A DNA stretch of 64,000 nt from contig JAWKKA010000003.1 of NCBI GenBank assembly GCA_041393495.1, forward strand, positions 108,403 to 172,402, read 5' to 3'. Made by a program: the position numbers and the translations under genes. Positions 26,969 to 35,435 of this stretch are shown here, piece by piece. Source of the stretch: RHKX01 sp041393495. Its GTDB lineage: Bacteria > Actinomycetota > Thermoleophilia > Solirubrobacterales > 70-9. Under the pieces are notes generated by a model. It had not been told where the DNA came from. It saw only the letters and a list, made by a program, of their open reading frames with translations, and ran no database searches. The first letter of the stretch is position 1. The number at the start of each line of letters is the position of its first letter.

Positions 26969-29900
26969 TTGGGAGCGGGAGGATCGACTCGGCTGCGCGT
27001 TCGCGGCGCCCGGCTGCGGGCGGCCACGGCCGCAGCCGTCGCGTTCGCGGCGCTGGCGATGGCCGGGATGCCCGCATCGAGCGCCTCCGCCGCATTTCCC
27101 TACAGCCGCAACGCCTCGCCGACCGGCTACGACGACCTCTGGTTGAACGCCGGTCAGGTACCCGGCGATCTCGGCGGCAACACGTTCAAGTTCGCGGCGA
27201 CGCCGGATCCGGCCAACACGGCCGACAACGCCAGCCCGGTCGAGCTCGGCGGCATCCGCGGCGCCCACGTCGTCGACGCCGACGCGAGCGCTGAGACCGC
27301 CTTCCGGACGACCACCGGCCGGCCCGACGTGACGATCGCCGTGATCGACTCCGGGATCGAGTGGAACGACGCCGGCGCGATGGGCGACCTGCGGATGAAG
27401 ACCAGGATCAGCACCGGCGAGGCGCCGAAGCCGCGCAACGGCGGCCTCGCGACGGCGCACGAGGCCGGCGAGGATTGCAGCGGCGCCGGTCCCTACACCC
27501 ACGCCGGCGAGTGGGACCTGAACGGCGACGGCGTCTTCAACCTCCGCGACTACTCCTGCGACGACCGGGTCAGCACCGACACGCCGAAGGGGGTCGGACC
27601 GCCCGGAGTGTTCGAGCCGCAGGATCTCCTGATCGCCTTCAGCGACGGCGTCGATGACGACGGCAACGGTTACGTCGACGACCTCGTCGGCTGGGACTTC
27701 CTCGACGACGACAACGACCCGTTCGACGACGTCCGGTACGGCCACGGGACCGGCGAGGCGGAGGACTCGACCGCGGAGGCCGACAACGGCGGCGAGGTCG
27801 GCTCCTGCCCGAACTGCATGGCGATCCACCTGCGGGTCGGCGACAGCTTCGTCGCCGACGTCAACCGCTTCGGCGCCGCCGTCACGTACGCGACCGACAA
27901 CGGCGCCCAGGTCGTCCAGGAGGCGCTCGGCACGCTCAACAACTCGAGCCTGGCGCGGCAGGCCGTCGACTACGCCTACCGCCACGGCGTCACCGTGACG
28001 GCCTCGGCCGCCGACGAAGCCGCACAGCACAACAACTGGCCCTCGAGCCTGCCACACGTGATCGTCGCCAACTCGGTCACCGACGGCGACGGCGCCGTCC
28101 CGAACAAGTCGTATCTCGCCTTCAACGGCTGCACCAACTTCGGCGCCAAGATCACGGTCGCGATCCCGAGCACCTCCTGCTCGTCGAACGCGGTCGGCCT
28201 CGCCGCCGGGTACGCGGGCCTGATCTACAGCGCCGCCCTGAACGCGCGCGACGCCGGCGCCCTCGACCCCTACCCGGACGCTTCGAAGTGCGAGCTCGTC
28301 GGCGGCGGGCCGTGCCCGATCACCCCGAACGAGGTCAGGCAACTCCTCGCGTCGGGATCCTTCGCCGGGACGCCACAGGCCGACGACATCGACTTCGCCG
28401 GCTCGCCACCGGGGTCGGCGAACGAGCCGTCGTGCTCGCCGGCGCCGCTGCCCGACTGCACGGGCCCGTACGGGCCCGGCGGGACCTTGCTCGACCAGGT
28501 GATCGCCAACCGGCAGGTCTTCGGCGCGCCGGTGCCGTCGCAGAGCTACCCGGCGCGGCGCGGCTTCGACCAGTTCTATGGCTACGGCCGCGCGAACGTC
28601 AACCGCGCGGTCAAGGCCCTGGTCGACGATCCGGCCGCGCCGAGCGACGCCGAGCTGCCGCCCGAGGCCGAGATCGACTCGCCGCAGTGGTTCGCCGAGG
28701 TCGACCCGGCCCGGGCTGGCCTCGATGTCGCCGGGACCGTCTTCGCCCGCGGCGAGCCCTACCGCTGCCGGCTCGAGGTCGCCCCCGGCCAGTACCCGAG
28801 CAACGCGCTGGCCACCGACTCGCCGCCCGGTGATTTCGCCCTCGTCGACGGCGGCTGGTGCGACGGCTCGCTGCATGACGGCGACGCCGCCGCGAGCGCG
28901 CACGACGGCGTCCTCGGCTCGATCGACCTCGCCGAGCTTCGGGCTCGCTTCCCGAGCGGGACCGACTTCGCGGGCCCGTCCCCGGTCGCCTCGGCGGCGA
29001 CCGGGAACGGCCGCCCGTTCTTCGCCCCGAACGCGTTCACCTTCCGGGTCGTCGTGACGACGGCGTCGGGCACCCCGCGCAGCGGCGAGGATCGGCGAGC
29101 CGCCTGGCTGCATCGCGACCGCGAGATGCTCGACGGCTTCCCGCGGGCGATCCGCCCCGGCGGCGGGCTCGGCGGGCCCGAGGCGGCGCCGACCGCCGAC
29201 GGGGCCTCCTCACCGGCCTTCGCCGACCTCGACGGCGACAACCGCAACGAGCTCGTCTTCGCCACCTCCGACGGCTTCGTGCATGCGCTCGACGGCAGCG
29301 GCGAGGAGCTGCCGGGCTGGCCGGTGCGCGGCGACGCGCCCGGCTTCGTCGCCGCGCACGACGCCTCGCCCGCCTACGCCGGCGGCGCGGTCGGCACCGA
29401 CCTCGGCGGGGCGATCCTCGGGGCGGTCGCGATCGGCGACGGCGACGGCGACGGGATCCCCGCGGTCTACGCGGCCGACGCCGAGGGCAAGGTCTACGGC
29501 TGGGCGCCCGACGGGAGCCGCGTCTTCACGGAGGAGTCGAACCCGGACTGGTCCGGAAAGCCGCTCGCGCCGTTCGCCAACGTCCGCGACGGCGAGACGA
29601 ACCGGACCCAGCACGGCTTCTTCGGCGCCCCGGTCCTCGCCGACCTCGACGGCGACGGCCGCCAGGAGATCATCACCGCCGGCATGGACCGCCACGTCTA
29701 CGCCTGGCAAGGCGACGACTCCGACCCCGGTGCGCCCGGCGGCGCCGCGGCCGCGCCCGGCTATCCGGTCCTCGTCGTCGATCCGGCGAAGGTGGCGGCC
29801 GTCGATCCCGACACCCACGCGGTCACCTTCAAGGCCGCTGCCGGGTCGCTCATGCAGGGGGCGATCATCGACACGCCGGCGGTCGGTGACATCACCGGCG

Positions 29901-31648
29901 ACGGTGTGCCCGAGGTGGTCGTCGGCACCAACGAGGAGTACGAGGAGCCGCTGAACCTCGGCAATCCGGGCGGCCTCTCACTGCTGCTCGGTGCCGGCCT
30001 TTTCGATCCCGGCAACTCGCGGGTGTTCGCGCTGAAGGCGGGCGGCGGCGACGACGCCGACCCGCTGCCGGGCGATGCGCTCGTCCCGGGCTGGCCCTTC
30101 GACGTCGGCATGCTCCTGACCGAGACGCTGCCGATCGTCGGCGAGGGGATCGCCGGGCCGCCGGTGATCGGGCCGGTCGACTGCCCCGACGGCGGCGCCG
30201 GGAGCAAGGTCGGCGTCGCCACCGCCGCCGGCCCGGCCTACATCGTCAACGGCGACGGCACCTCCTGCCACGGCGCGAGCGGCGGGCTCGCCAACGCGCT
30301 GGCCTCCGACTTCGGCGCGACGGCAACGGCGACCGACTCGCCGATGATCCCGGCGCTCGGCAACCCGGCCTTCGGCGCAACCCCGGGCGCCGGGGCCGAC
30401 GAGCCCGCGTTCATCACCGGAGCGATCGGCCTCTTCAAGGCGCTCGACCTGCAGCTCGTCGACTACCAGGGCGGCCAGGACCTGGTCGGGGTCTGGGATC
30501 CGGCGAGCGGGGCGCAGCGCGCCGGCTTCCCGGCGACCGTCAACGACCTCCAGCTTCTGACCGGCCCGGCGGTCGCCGACATCGGCGCCGGCGGGGGTGA
30601 GGCGATCCTGGCCGGGAGCTCGAGCCAGGACCTCGTTGCCTACGGCCCCGGCGGGACGCCGGTCGGCGGCTGGCCGAAGCTGACCACCGACTGGACCGTC
30701 GCGACGCCGCTCGTCGGCAGCTTCGGCACCATCGACACGAAGGGCTCGGCGCGCAAGGTCGTCATCGGGCTCACCCGCTCGGGCTACGTCCATGCCTACC
30801 GCACCGGGGCGCAGGCCTGCACGCCGTCCTCCTCACCGCGCTTTCATCACGACAACGCGAATTCCGGCGACTACTCGCGCGATGCGGTCCTGCCGGGTGT
30901 GCCGACGAAGCTGAAGTCGAGGGACGGGAAGCTGAGCTTCGACGCGCCCGGCGACGACCTGCTCTGCGGCACGGTCGACCACTACGAGCTCGCGACGGCA
31001 AAGCAGCGGATCGACGAGGCGTCGTTCGCCAAGGCCAAGCGGCTGCGGGAGATCGGGCATTCGCAGGCGCCCGGCGCCGGGCAGACGTTGAGGGTCCCGG
31101 CCGCCTCGCGGGGCTGGATCGCGCTCCGCGCCGTCGACGAGCAGGGCAACGTCGGCCGCGTCGCCGCGGTGCGGGCGAAGCCGTCGCAGCAGCGCTGCGA
31201 CAACCGGGTCCCCGGCACGAGCGGGCCCGATCGGCTGCTCGGGACCGGCGGCGGCGACCGGATCCACGGCCACGGCGGCGACGATCGCATCGACGGCCGC
31301 GGCGGCGCCGACTGCATCCGCGGCGGAACGGGGAGCGACCGCCTCGATGGCGGCCGGGGCCGCGACAGGATCAACGGCGGCGCCGGCGGCGACCGGCTCC
31401 GCGGCGACGCCGGAGCCGACAGCCTGCGCGGCGGCAACGGTGGCGACCATCTCGCCGGCGGCACCGGCGGCGACCGGATCAGCGGCGGCGGCGGCCGCGA
31501 CCGGATCGACGGCGGCGACGGCGGCGACCGGATCGATGCTGCCGACGGGCGCCGCGACCGGGTTCGCTGCGGGCCCGGGCACGACCGCGTTGCCGCCGAC
31601 CGCGAGGACCGCGTCGCCGGCAACTGCGAGCGCGTTCGTCGGCGCTGA
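26969..31648 (+). CDS. Large secreted subtilase with FG-GAP-like and RTX-like repeats
   Basis: 1559 residues. After a signal peptide (VAFAALAMAGMPASSASA) comes an S8 domain with Asp127 (IAVIDSGIEW), His259 (RYGHGTGEAED) and Ser about 406 (SCSSNAVGLAAG). The oxyanion Asn region reads SAADEAA, so that Asn looks replaced. Residues about 740-1000 have FG-GAP-like units (FADLDGDNRNELV, LADLDGDGRQEII, VGDITGDGVPEVV) of a likely beta-propeller. Residues about 1415-1535 are GGxGxDxxxG calcium-binding nonapeptides. The TTG start has TACGCT 9 nt upstream. A cell-surface or exported protease-like protein. Confidence 0.82.
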   Translation: MGAGGSTRLRVRGARLRAATAAAVAFAALAMAGMPASSASAAFPYSRNASPTGYDDLWLNAGQVPGDLGGNTFKFAATPDPANTADNASPVELGGIRGAHVVDADASAETAFRTTTGRPDVTIAVIDSGIEWNDAGAMGDLRMKTRISTGEAPKPRNGGLATAHEAGEDCSGAGPYTHAGEWDLNGDGVFNLRDYSCDDRVSTDTPKGVGPPGVFEPQDLLIAFSDGVDDDGNGYVDDLVGWDFLDDDNDPFDDVRYGHGTGEAEDSTAEADNGGEVGSCPNCMAIHLRVGDSFVADVNRFGAAVTYATDNGAQVVQEALGTLNNSSLARQAVDYAYRHGVTVTASAADEAAQHNNWPSSLPHVIVANSVTDGDGAVPNKSYLAFNGCTNFGAKITVAIPSTSCSSNAVGLAAGYAGLIYSAALNARDAGALDPYPDASKCELVGGGPCPITPNEVRQLLASGSFAGTPQADDIDFAGSPPGSANEPSCSPAPLPDCTGPYGPGGTLLDQVIANRQVFGAPVPSQSYPARRGFDQFYGYGRANVNRAVKALVDDPAAPSDAELPPEAEIDSPQWFAEVDPARAGLDVAGTVFARGEPYRCRLEVAPGQYPSNALATDSPPGDFALVDGGWCDGSLHDGDAAASAHDGVLGSIDLAELRARFPSGTDFAGPSPVASAATGNGRPFFAPNAFTFRVVVTTASGTPRSGEDRRAAWLHRDREMLDGFPRAIRPGGGLGGPEAAPTADGASSPAFADLDGDNRNELVFATSDGFVHALDGSGEELPGWPVRGDAPGFVAAHDASPAYAGGAVGTDLGGAILGAVAIGDGDGDGIPAVYAADAEGKVYGWAPDGSRVFTEESNPDWSGKPLAPFANVRDGETNRTQHGFFGAPVLADLDGDGRQEIITAGMDRHVYAWQGDDSDPGAPGGAAAAPGYPVLVVDPAKVAAVDPDTHAVTFKAAAGSLMQGAIIDTPAVGDITGDGVPEVVVGTNEEYEEPLNLGNPGGLSLLLGAGLFDPGNSRVFALKAGGGDDADPLPGDALVPGWPFDVGMLLTETLPIVGEGIAGPPVIGPVDCPDGGAGSKVGVATAAGPAYIVNGDGTSCHGASGGLANALASDFGATATATDSPMIPALGNPAFGATPGAGADEPAFITGAIGLFKALDLQLVDYQGGQDLVGVWDPASGAQRAGFPATVNDLQLLTGPAVADIGAGGGEAILAGSSSQDLVAYGPGGTPVGGWPKLTTDWTVATPLVGSFGTIDTKGSARKVVIGLTRSGYVHAYRTGAQACTPSSSPRFHHDNANSGDYSRDAVLPGVPTKLKSRDGKLSFDAPGDDLLCGTVDHYELATAKQRIDEASFAKAKRLREIGHSQAPGAGQTLRVPAASRGWIALRAVDEQGNVGRVAAVRAKPSQQRCDNRVPGTSGPDRLLGTGGGDRIHGHGGDDRIDGRGGADCIRGGTGSDRLDGGRGRDRINGGAGGDRLRGDAGADSLRGGNGGDHLAGGTGGDRISGGGGRDRIDGGDGGDRIDAADGRRDRVRCGPGHDRVAADREDRVAGNCERVRRR

Positions 31649-31759
31649 GCCCCTCGCCACAGTCCCGCGCGCGGCCACCCGCCCGGGCCGCACCCGGCCA
31701 ACGCGAGGTGTCCCGACGTCCTCCCCGGGGACGTTTCCGCTACCCCGCCGGCGGCGGGA

Positions 31760-32494
31760 TCAGCCGCGGATCGCGGCCTGCTCGAGCAGCATCCGCATCG
31801 TCGCCGGCTCGCCGGACATCGGCTCGGAGTGACCGGCGGCGACGATCCGCGGCTCGAGCGCGGCGAGCTTGCGGAGGCTCTCGATCGCCTGGTCGTGATC
31901 CTGGTTGAAGACCCGGTTCGGGACGTTCGCCCAGTCGACGGGCTTGAACTTCAGCGAGTCGACGAAGTAGGTCGTGTCGCTGACGATCGCGACGCGGTCG
32001 CTCTCCCGCCAGAGCCCGATCAGGCCCGGGGCGTGGCCGGGGAAGTGCTTGACGACGAAGCCGGCGATCTCGTCACCCTCCTCGACGGTGTCGGCGACCT
32101 TGGCGGGGCCGCCGTCCCAGTGGGCGAGCAGCCTCGGATAGAGGAGGCGCGGCAGCCGGTAGGGGATCCGGTCGAGCGTGAAGTAGTGGTAGCCGCCGTC
32201 GCCCTCGACGTCGGCACGCTCGTCGGGGTGGCAGATCACCGGCACGCCGAGCTCCGGGGCGATGCCGCGGTGGTCGGCGTGACCGTGGCCGAGGACGAGG
32301 CGCTTGATCGGCCCGAGCCGAGCGGCCGCCTCGCGCACGCCGGCGGTCATCGCCGCGGTGCCGCCGTCGAAGACCGTCACCCCGTCGTCCTCGGTGAGGA
32401 AGTACACGTTCATCGCCTGGCGGAGGTCGCCGGCGTGACGCCAGACGCCCGGGGCGACCTGCTCGGTGATCGGCTTGAGCGGGTTCAGCGCCAT
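31760..32494 (-). CDS. Metallo-beta-lactamase-fold hydrolase
   Basis: 244 residues. GHGHADHRGIAPE is the HxHxDH motif; HFPGHAPGLIGLW, SDTTYFVDS and AAGHSEPMSG supply the other ligands. The ATG at 32494 begins the conserved region; the longer frame to 32617 runs through the 62-bp repeats and is not credible. TAGGGT lies 10 nt upstream. Function unknown. It converges with the subtilase gene. Confidence 0.82.
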   Translation of the reverse strand: MALNPLKPITEQVAPGVWRHAGDLRQAMNVYFLTEDDGVTVFDGGTAAMTAGVREAAARLGPIKRLVLGHGHADHRGIAPELGVPVICHPDERADVEGDGGYHYFTLDRIPYRLPRLLYPRLLAHWDGGPAKVADTVEEGDEIAGFVVKHFPGHAPGLIGLWRESDRVAIVSDTTYFVDSLKFKPVDWANVPNRVFNQDHDQAIESLRKLAALEPRIVAAGHSEPMSGEPATMRMLLEQAAIRG

Positions 32495-32512
32495 CGCGGG
32501 CGCAACCCTAGT

Positions 32513-32665
32513 CGACCGCCTCCGCGGGGTCTCGAGCGATCGTGCTTGGCGCCATCGCCGGCGGAGCCCCTCCTCGGCCGCCTCCGCGGGGTCTCGAGCG
32601 ATCGTGCCCGGCGCCATCGCCGGCGGAGCCCCTCCTCGACCGCCCCCGCGGGGTCTCGAGCGATC
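32513..32665. repeat. 62-bp tandem repeat, about 2.5 copies
   Basis: Units begin at 32513, 32575 and 32637 (the third is cut after about 29 bp). Copies 1 and 2 differ at only a few positions. Each carries CCGCGGGGTCTCGAGCGATC and GGCGCCATCGCCGGCGG. The array fills the intergenic space between a divergent MBL gene and the tadA unit, just upstream of the TACGCT box at 32676. Confidence 0.85.
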
Positions 32666-32675
32666 CCCGGTTCCC

Positions 32676-32681
32676 TACGCT
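32676..32681 (+). promoter_or_regulatory. -10 box TACGCT, leaderless start of the micro-ORF/tadA unit
   Basis: TACGCT ends 6 nt before the ATG at 32688, immediately after the 62-bp repeats. Confidence 0.5.
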
Positions 32682-32687
32682 TCGCCG

Positions 32688-32774
32688 ATGCCCCGCACGT
32701 GGACCGTCGCGATGGTGATCCTCGTCGTCTGCCTCGCCGCCTCGATCGTGATCGCGGTGACGAAGCTCTGGTGA
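32688..32774 (+). CDS. 28-residue single-pass membrane peptide coupled to tadA
   Basis: The ATG at 32688 opens a 28-codon frame: a short basic N-terminus (MPRTW), one hydrophobic helix (VAMVILVVCLAASIVIAV) and TKLW. Support comes from the -10 box 6 nt upstream and from its TGA overlapping the tadA GTG (GTGA), a typical coupling arrangement in this genome. No family is recognised. It may be a membrane peptide in its own right or mainly a leader that opens translation of tadA. Confidence 0.6.
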   Translation: MPRTWTVAMVILVVCLAASIVIAVTKLW

Positions 32775-33256
32775 GCGACGAGGAGCTGATGCGGCTCGCC
32801 CTCGCGGCCGCCCGGATGGCGCCCGAGCACGACGACGTGCCGATCGGCGCCGTCGTCGCCCGCGACGGCGTCCCGCTCGCCACCGCCGCCAACGAGCGCG
32901 AGCTGCGCCGCGATCCGACGGCACACGCCGAGATCCTCGCGCTCCGCGAGAGCGCCGAGATCCTCGGTGGCTGGCGGCTGCCGGGCACGACCCTCTACGT
33001 CACGCTCGAGCCGTGCGCGATGTGCGCCGGCGCGATCATCCTCGCCCGGGTCCCCCGCGTCGTCTACGCCGCCGCCGACCCGAAGGCCGGCGCCTGTGGC
33101 TCGGTCCTCGACGTGCTCGGCGAGCCTCGCCTCAACCACCACCCCGAGGTCGAGTCCGGGCTGCTCGCGGAGGAGGCCGCGGAGCTTCTCCGCGCGTTCT
33201 TTCGCGACCGGCGCGGCGGCTCGGCCTGGAAGTCAGCCGCCGGCCCGGGCGGGTAG
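32771..33256 (+). CDS. tadA: tRNA-specific adenosine deaminase TadA
   Basis: 161 residues. HAEILALR gives the zinc His and proton-shuttle Glu, and LEPCAMCAGAI the two zinc Cys of the PCxxC motif. TadA converts A34 to inosine in tRNA-Arg(ACG). The GTG at 32771 overlaps the stop of the membrane peptide. Its last 24 bp overlap the 3' end of the convergent histidine-kinase gene. Confidence 0.93.
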   Translation: MSDEELMRLALAAARMAPEHDDVPIGAVVARDGVPLATAANERELRRDPTAHAEILALRESAEILGGWRLPGTTLYVTLEPCAMCAGAIILARVPRVVYAAADPKAGACGSVLDVLGEPRLNHHPEVESGLLAEEAAELLRAFFRDRRGGSAWKSAAGPGG

Positions 33257-34282
33257 GGACAGGGCCCCGCCGGCAGCATCGACCGCCGGCAGGAGGATCG
33301 AGACGGTCGTGCCGGCTCCAGGCCGCGCATCGATCTGCAGCTCGCCGCCGGCGGAGCGGGCGATCGAGCGGGCGCCGGCGAGCCCGAGGCCGTTGCTCCC
33401 GGCGGCGCCCACCTTGGTCGAGAAGTACGGCTCGGCCGCCCGCCGCGCGACCTCGGCGCTCATTCCCGGGCCGTCGTCGGCGAAGCCGATCCGGACGTGC
33501 CAGCCGGTCCCGAGTGCGGGGTTCCCGGGGGCGATCGCCACGAGCCCGGCGGCGATCGTCACGACGCCGCCGGCCGGCATCGCCTCGCGGGCGTTCGCGG
33601 CGAGGTTGAGCAGGACCCGCTCGAGCTCGGTGACGCCGATCGCGACGTGGGGGAGGGCAGCCGCGATCTCGACGCCGAGCCGGATCCCGGGTCCGAGCGC
33701 CCGCTCGATCAGCCGCCGTGATCCGGCGAGCGCCGTCGCGACCGCGAGCGGTCTCGCGCCGCAACCCGGCCCCGCTCCGGCAGCGACCCGCGAGCTGCCG
33801 AGCAGCCTGCGGCTCAGCTCGGTCCCGCGCCGCGCCGCCGCGCGGATCTCCTCGGCCCGCTCGAGCTGGGCGCCCTCGGCGACGGCGGCGATCTCGCCGG
33901 CGCAGGCCATGATCACCGCGAGCAGGTTGTTGAAGTCGTGGGCGACCTCGGCGCTGCGGCGGCCGAGGTCCGGCGGCACCGGCTCGGGCTCCGTCGGTCC
34001 CGCCCGCACCGGTTCGGGCCCGGGCCGCAGCGGCTCGCGCCGCCCCGGCTCGGGCTGCGCCAGCTTCGGCTCCGCCCGCGGTCGCTGCGACCGCGGCCGC
34101 GAGCGCTCCGGCATGGCGACGGGGGCGGAGCCCGCGAACTCGCCCACCGCCGCGGCGTCCTGCCACGGACCGGACCGCCGCCCGGCCCCACCGTCCGTCG
34201 GCTCCTCCGCTTCCCAGGGCAACCGGCCGGCGAAATGCCGGCGCCGTTCCGGGTCGGTCGCTGCTGTCGCGCGCTCCACCAT
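33233..34282 (-). CDS. Soluble histidine kinase without obvious sensor domain
   Basis: 349 residues. The first 110 or so are Pro/Arg/Glu-rich and likely disordered. Then VAHDFNNLLAVI is the H-box, NLAANAREAM the N-box, FADDGPGMS the G1 box and NGLGLAGARSIA the G2 box of HATPase. No membrane helix, PAS, GAF or receiver domain is visible, and no response regulator is adjacent, so it is an orphan. The HDFNNLL wording matches hybrid/chemotaxis-type kinases. The ATG at 34282 has GGAAGC upstream. Confidence 0.8.
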   Translation of the reverse strand: MVERATAATDPERRRHFAGRLPWEAEEPTDGGAGRRSGPWQDAAAVGEFAGSAPVAMPERSRPRSQRPRAEPKLAQPEPGRREPLRPGPEPVRAGPTEPEPVPPDLGRRSAEVAHDFNNLLAVIMACAGEIAAVAEGAQLERAEEIRAAARRGTELSRRLLGSSRVAAGAGPGCGARPLAVATALAGSRRLIERALGPGIRLGVEIAAALPHVAIGVTELERVLLNLAANAREAMPAGGVVTIAAGLVAIAPGNPALGTGWHVRIGFADDGPGMSAEVARRAAEPYFSTKVGAAGSNGLGLAGARSIARSAGGELQIDARPGAGTTVSILLPAVDAAGGALSLPARAGG

Positions 34283-34485
34283 GCTTCCACGCGGCCCGCG
34301 GGCCACGTGGTCGCTGTTTCGCCGCCGCCGACCCGCTCCCTGCGCGTACCCGCCACCGCCACCGCCTCCAGTGTTCCGCGGAGCACTCAGCGGGAGCGAT
34401 CAGTGGCTCCGCCGATGGGCGGCAGGGATCGTCGCCCGCGGGCGAAGTCGCCGGCCGGCGCGATCCGGCGTGTGCACGAGACGTG

Positions 34486-34491
34486 TAGAAT
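34486..34491 (+). promoter_or_regulatory. -10 box TAGAAT, leaderless start of the toxin-antitoxin pair
   Basis: TAGAAT, close to the TATAAT consensus, ends 6 nt before the antitoxin ATG at 34498. The sequence between the kinase start (34282) and here (about 200 bp) holds nothing else that I recognise. Confidence 0.55.
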
Positions 34492-34497
34492 CGTGCC

Positions 34498-34752
34498 ATG
34501 GGCACAGCAAGGCGCCTCAACGTCACTCTCGAGCCCGAACATGCCGAGAAGCTCCGGGCGCTGGCGGCGCGGACGCACGTGAAGGAAGGGACGCTGGCCC
34601 GATCGCTGCTCGCAGCAGCCCTCGATCGCGCCGACCCGGATCCCGCCGAGGTGACGGCGCTTCTCGACGGCATTCCCGGTGCGCTCGACCGGGCACGCGC
34701 CGCCGGGCGTGCCGCCGAACGCGGCGATCACGTGGCGATCGACGAGCTCTGA
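34498..34752 (+). CDS. Ribbon-helix-helix type antitoxin
   Basis: 84 residues. RRLNVTLEPEHAEKLRALAARTHVKEGTLAR looks like the strand-helix-helix DNA-binding part of CopG/RHH antitoxins. The C-terminal, more acidic half would bind the toxin. It begins a two-gene unit, with only 3 bp to the toxin. It probably autorepresses the promoter at 34486. Confidence 0.75.
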   Translation: MGTARRLNVTLEPEHAEKLRALAARTHVKEGTLARSLLAAALDRADPDPAEVTALLDGIPGALDRARAAGRAAERGDHVAIDEL

Positions 34753-34755
34753 GCG

Positions 34756-35043
34756 TTGGCCGAGGTACGGCTCAGCCGCCTCGCCGTCGAAGACCTCGGT
34801 GCGCTGATCGTCAGCCATGGGCTTCCCGACGACACGCGGGCACGGGTCGCGGCCTCGTTGCGACCGCTCGAACCGTTTCCCCTGATCGGACGTGAGCTCG
34901 AGGGCGCGTGGCAGGGGATGCGGTTCCTGATCGGCCCTTGGCCGTGGATGTTGGTCATCTACGCATACGAAGAGTCCGCCGAAATCGTGACGGTGCTCTC
35001 GATCCACGACGGACGGACGTCGACGGCCGCGACCGCCGGCTGA
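34756..35043 (+). CDS. RelE/ParE-family toxin
   Basis: 95 residues with a RelE/ParE-like pattern: VRLSRLAVEDLGALI at the N-terminus, REL..AWQGMRFLIGPWPWMLVIYAY in the middle and IVTVLSIHDGR at the end. It would inhibit translation or gyrase unless bound by the upstream antitoxin. TTG start at 34756. The target cannot be decided from sequence. Confidence 0.72.
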   Translation: MAEVRLSRLAVEDLGALIVSHGLPDDTRARVAASLRPLEPFPLIGRELEGAWQGMRFLIGPWPWMLVIYAYEESAEIVTVLSIHDGRTSTAATAG

Positions 35044-35177
35044 GCACCGGGCCCTGCGGTTGCGTTCAGCCCGGGTTGACGTCCCGGCGGTTCCGTTCGG
35101 CCGGTGCGGACGTTCGCGATGCGGCGGTCGCGGACGATCGACCGGGACGGGGGCGCCCGGCGCCCGGTCGAGCCGAG

Positions 35178-35266
35178 CGGAGAGGGTGGGATTCGAACCC
35201 ACGAGGCAGCTCACGCCGCCCACACGATTTCCAGTCGTGCACCTTAAGCCGCTCGGTCACCTCTCC
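35178..35266 (-). tRNA. tRNA-Ser (anticodon GGA)
   Basis: The acceptor GGAGAGG/CCTCTCC pairs, the anticodon loop CTGGAAA gives GGA (35230-35232), a long class-II variable arm is present, and the T-loop GGTTCGAATCC is intact. CCA is not encoded. Confidence 0.95.
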
Positions 35267-35435
35267 GGGCGAGCCCGGAAGATACCGGGGCCGGGAGGAG
35301 CCGCTCGGCGTCCGACTCCGCGCGGGGGTCGCCGTCCGTCACCGCCCACCGCATCGAGGAGCACGCGAACCTCGCCGAGCTGCTGCCCGAGCTCCACGCC
35401 CGCTACGGCCCCGCCGCAAGCGGGTAGTGCCGCCG

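Noticed and set aside
26075..29113. A 1012-codon open frame on the minus strand opposite the sulfatase and subtilase
   Set aside because: Repetitive Arg/Val/Ala-rich translation without domains; both sense genes have clear catalytic motifs.
31200..31620. Gly/Asp repeats near the end of the subtilase gene as an intergenic DNA repeat
   Set aside because: They are in frame and encode RTX-like nonapeptides, so they are protein-level repeats of the same gene.
35281..35430. A coding-looking stretch (RIEEHANLAELLPELHARYG) before the methyltransferase gene
   Set aside because: No start codon or ribosome site in that frame and only about 30 codons; a gene remnant is possible but cannot be supported.
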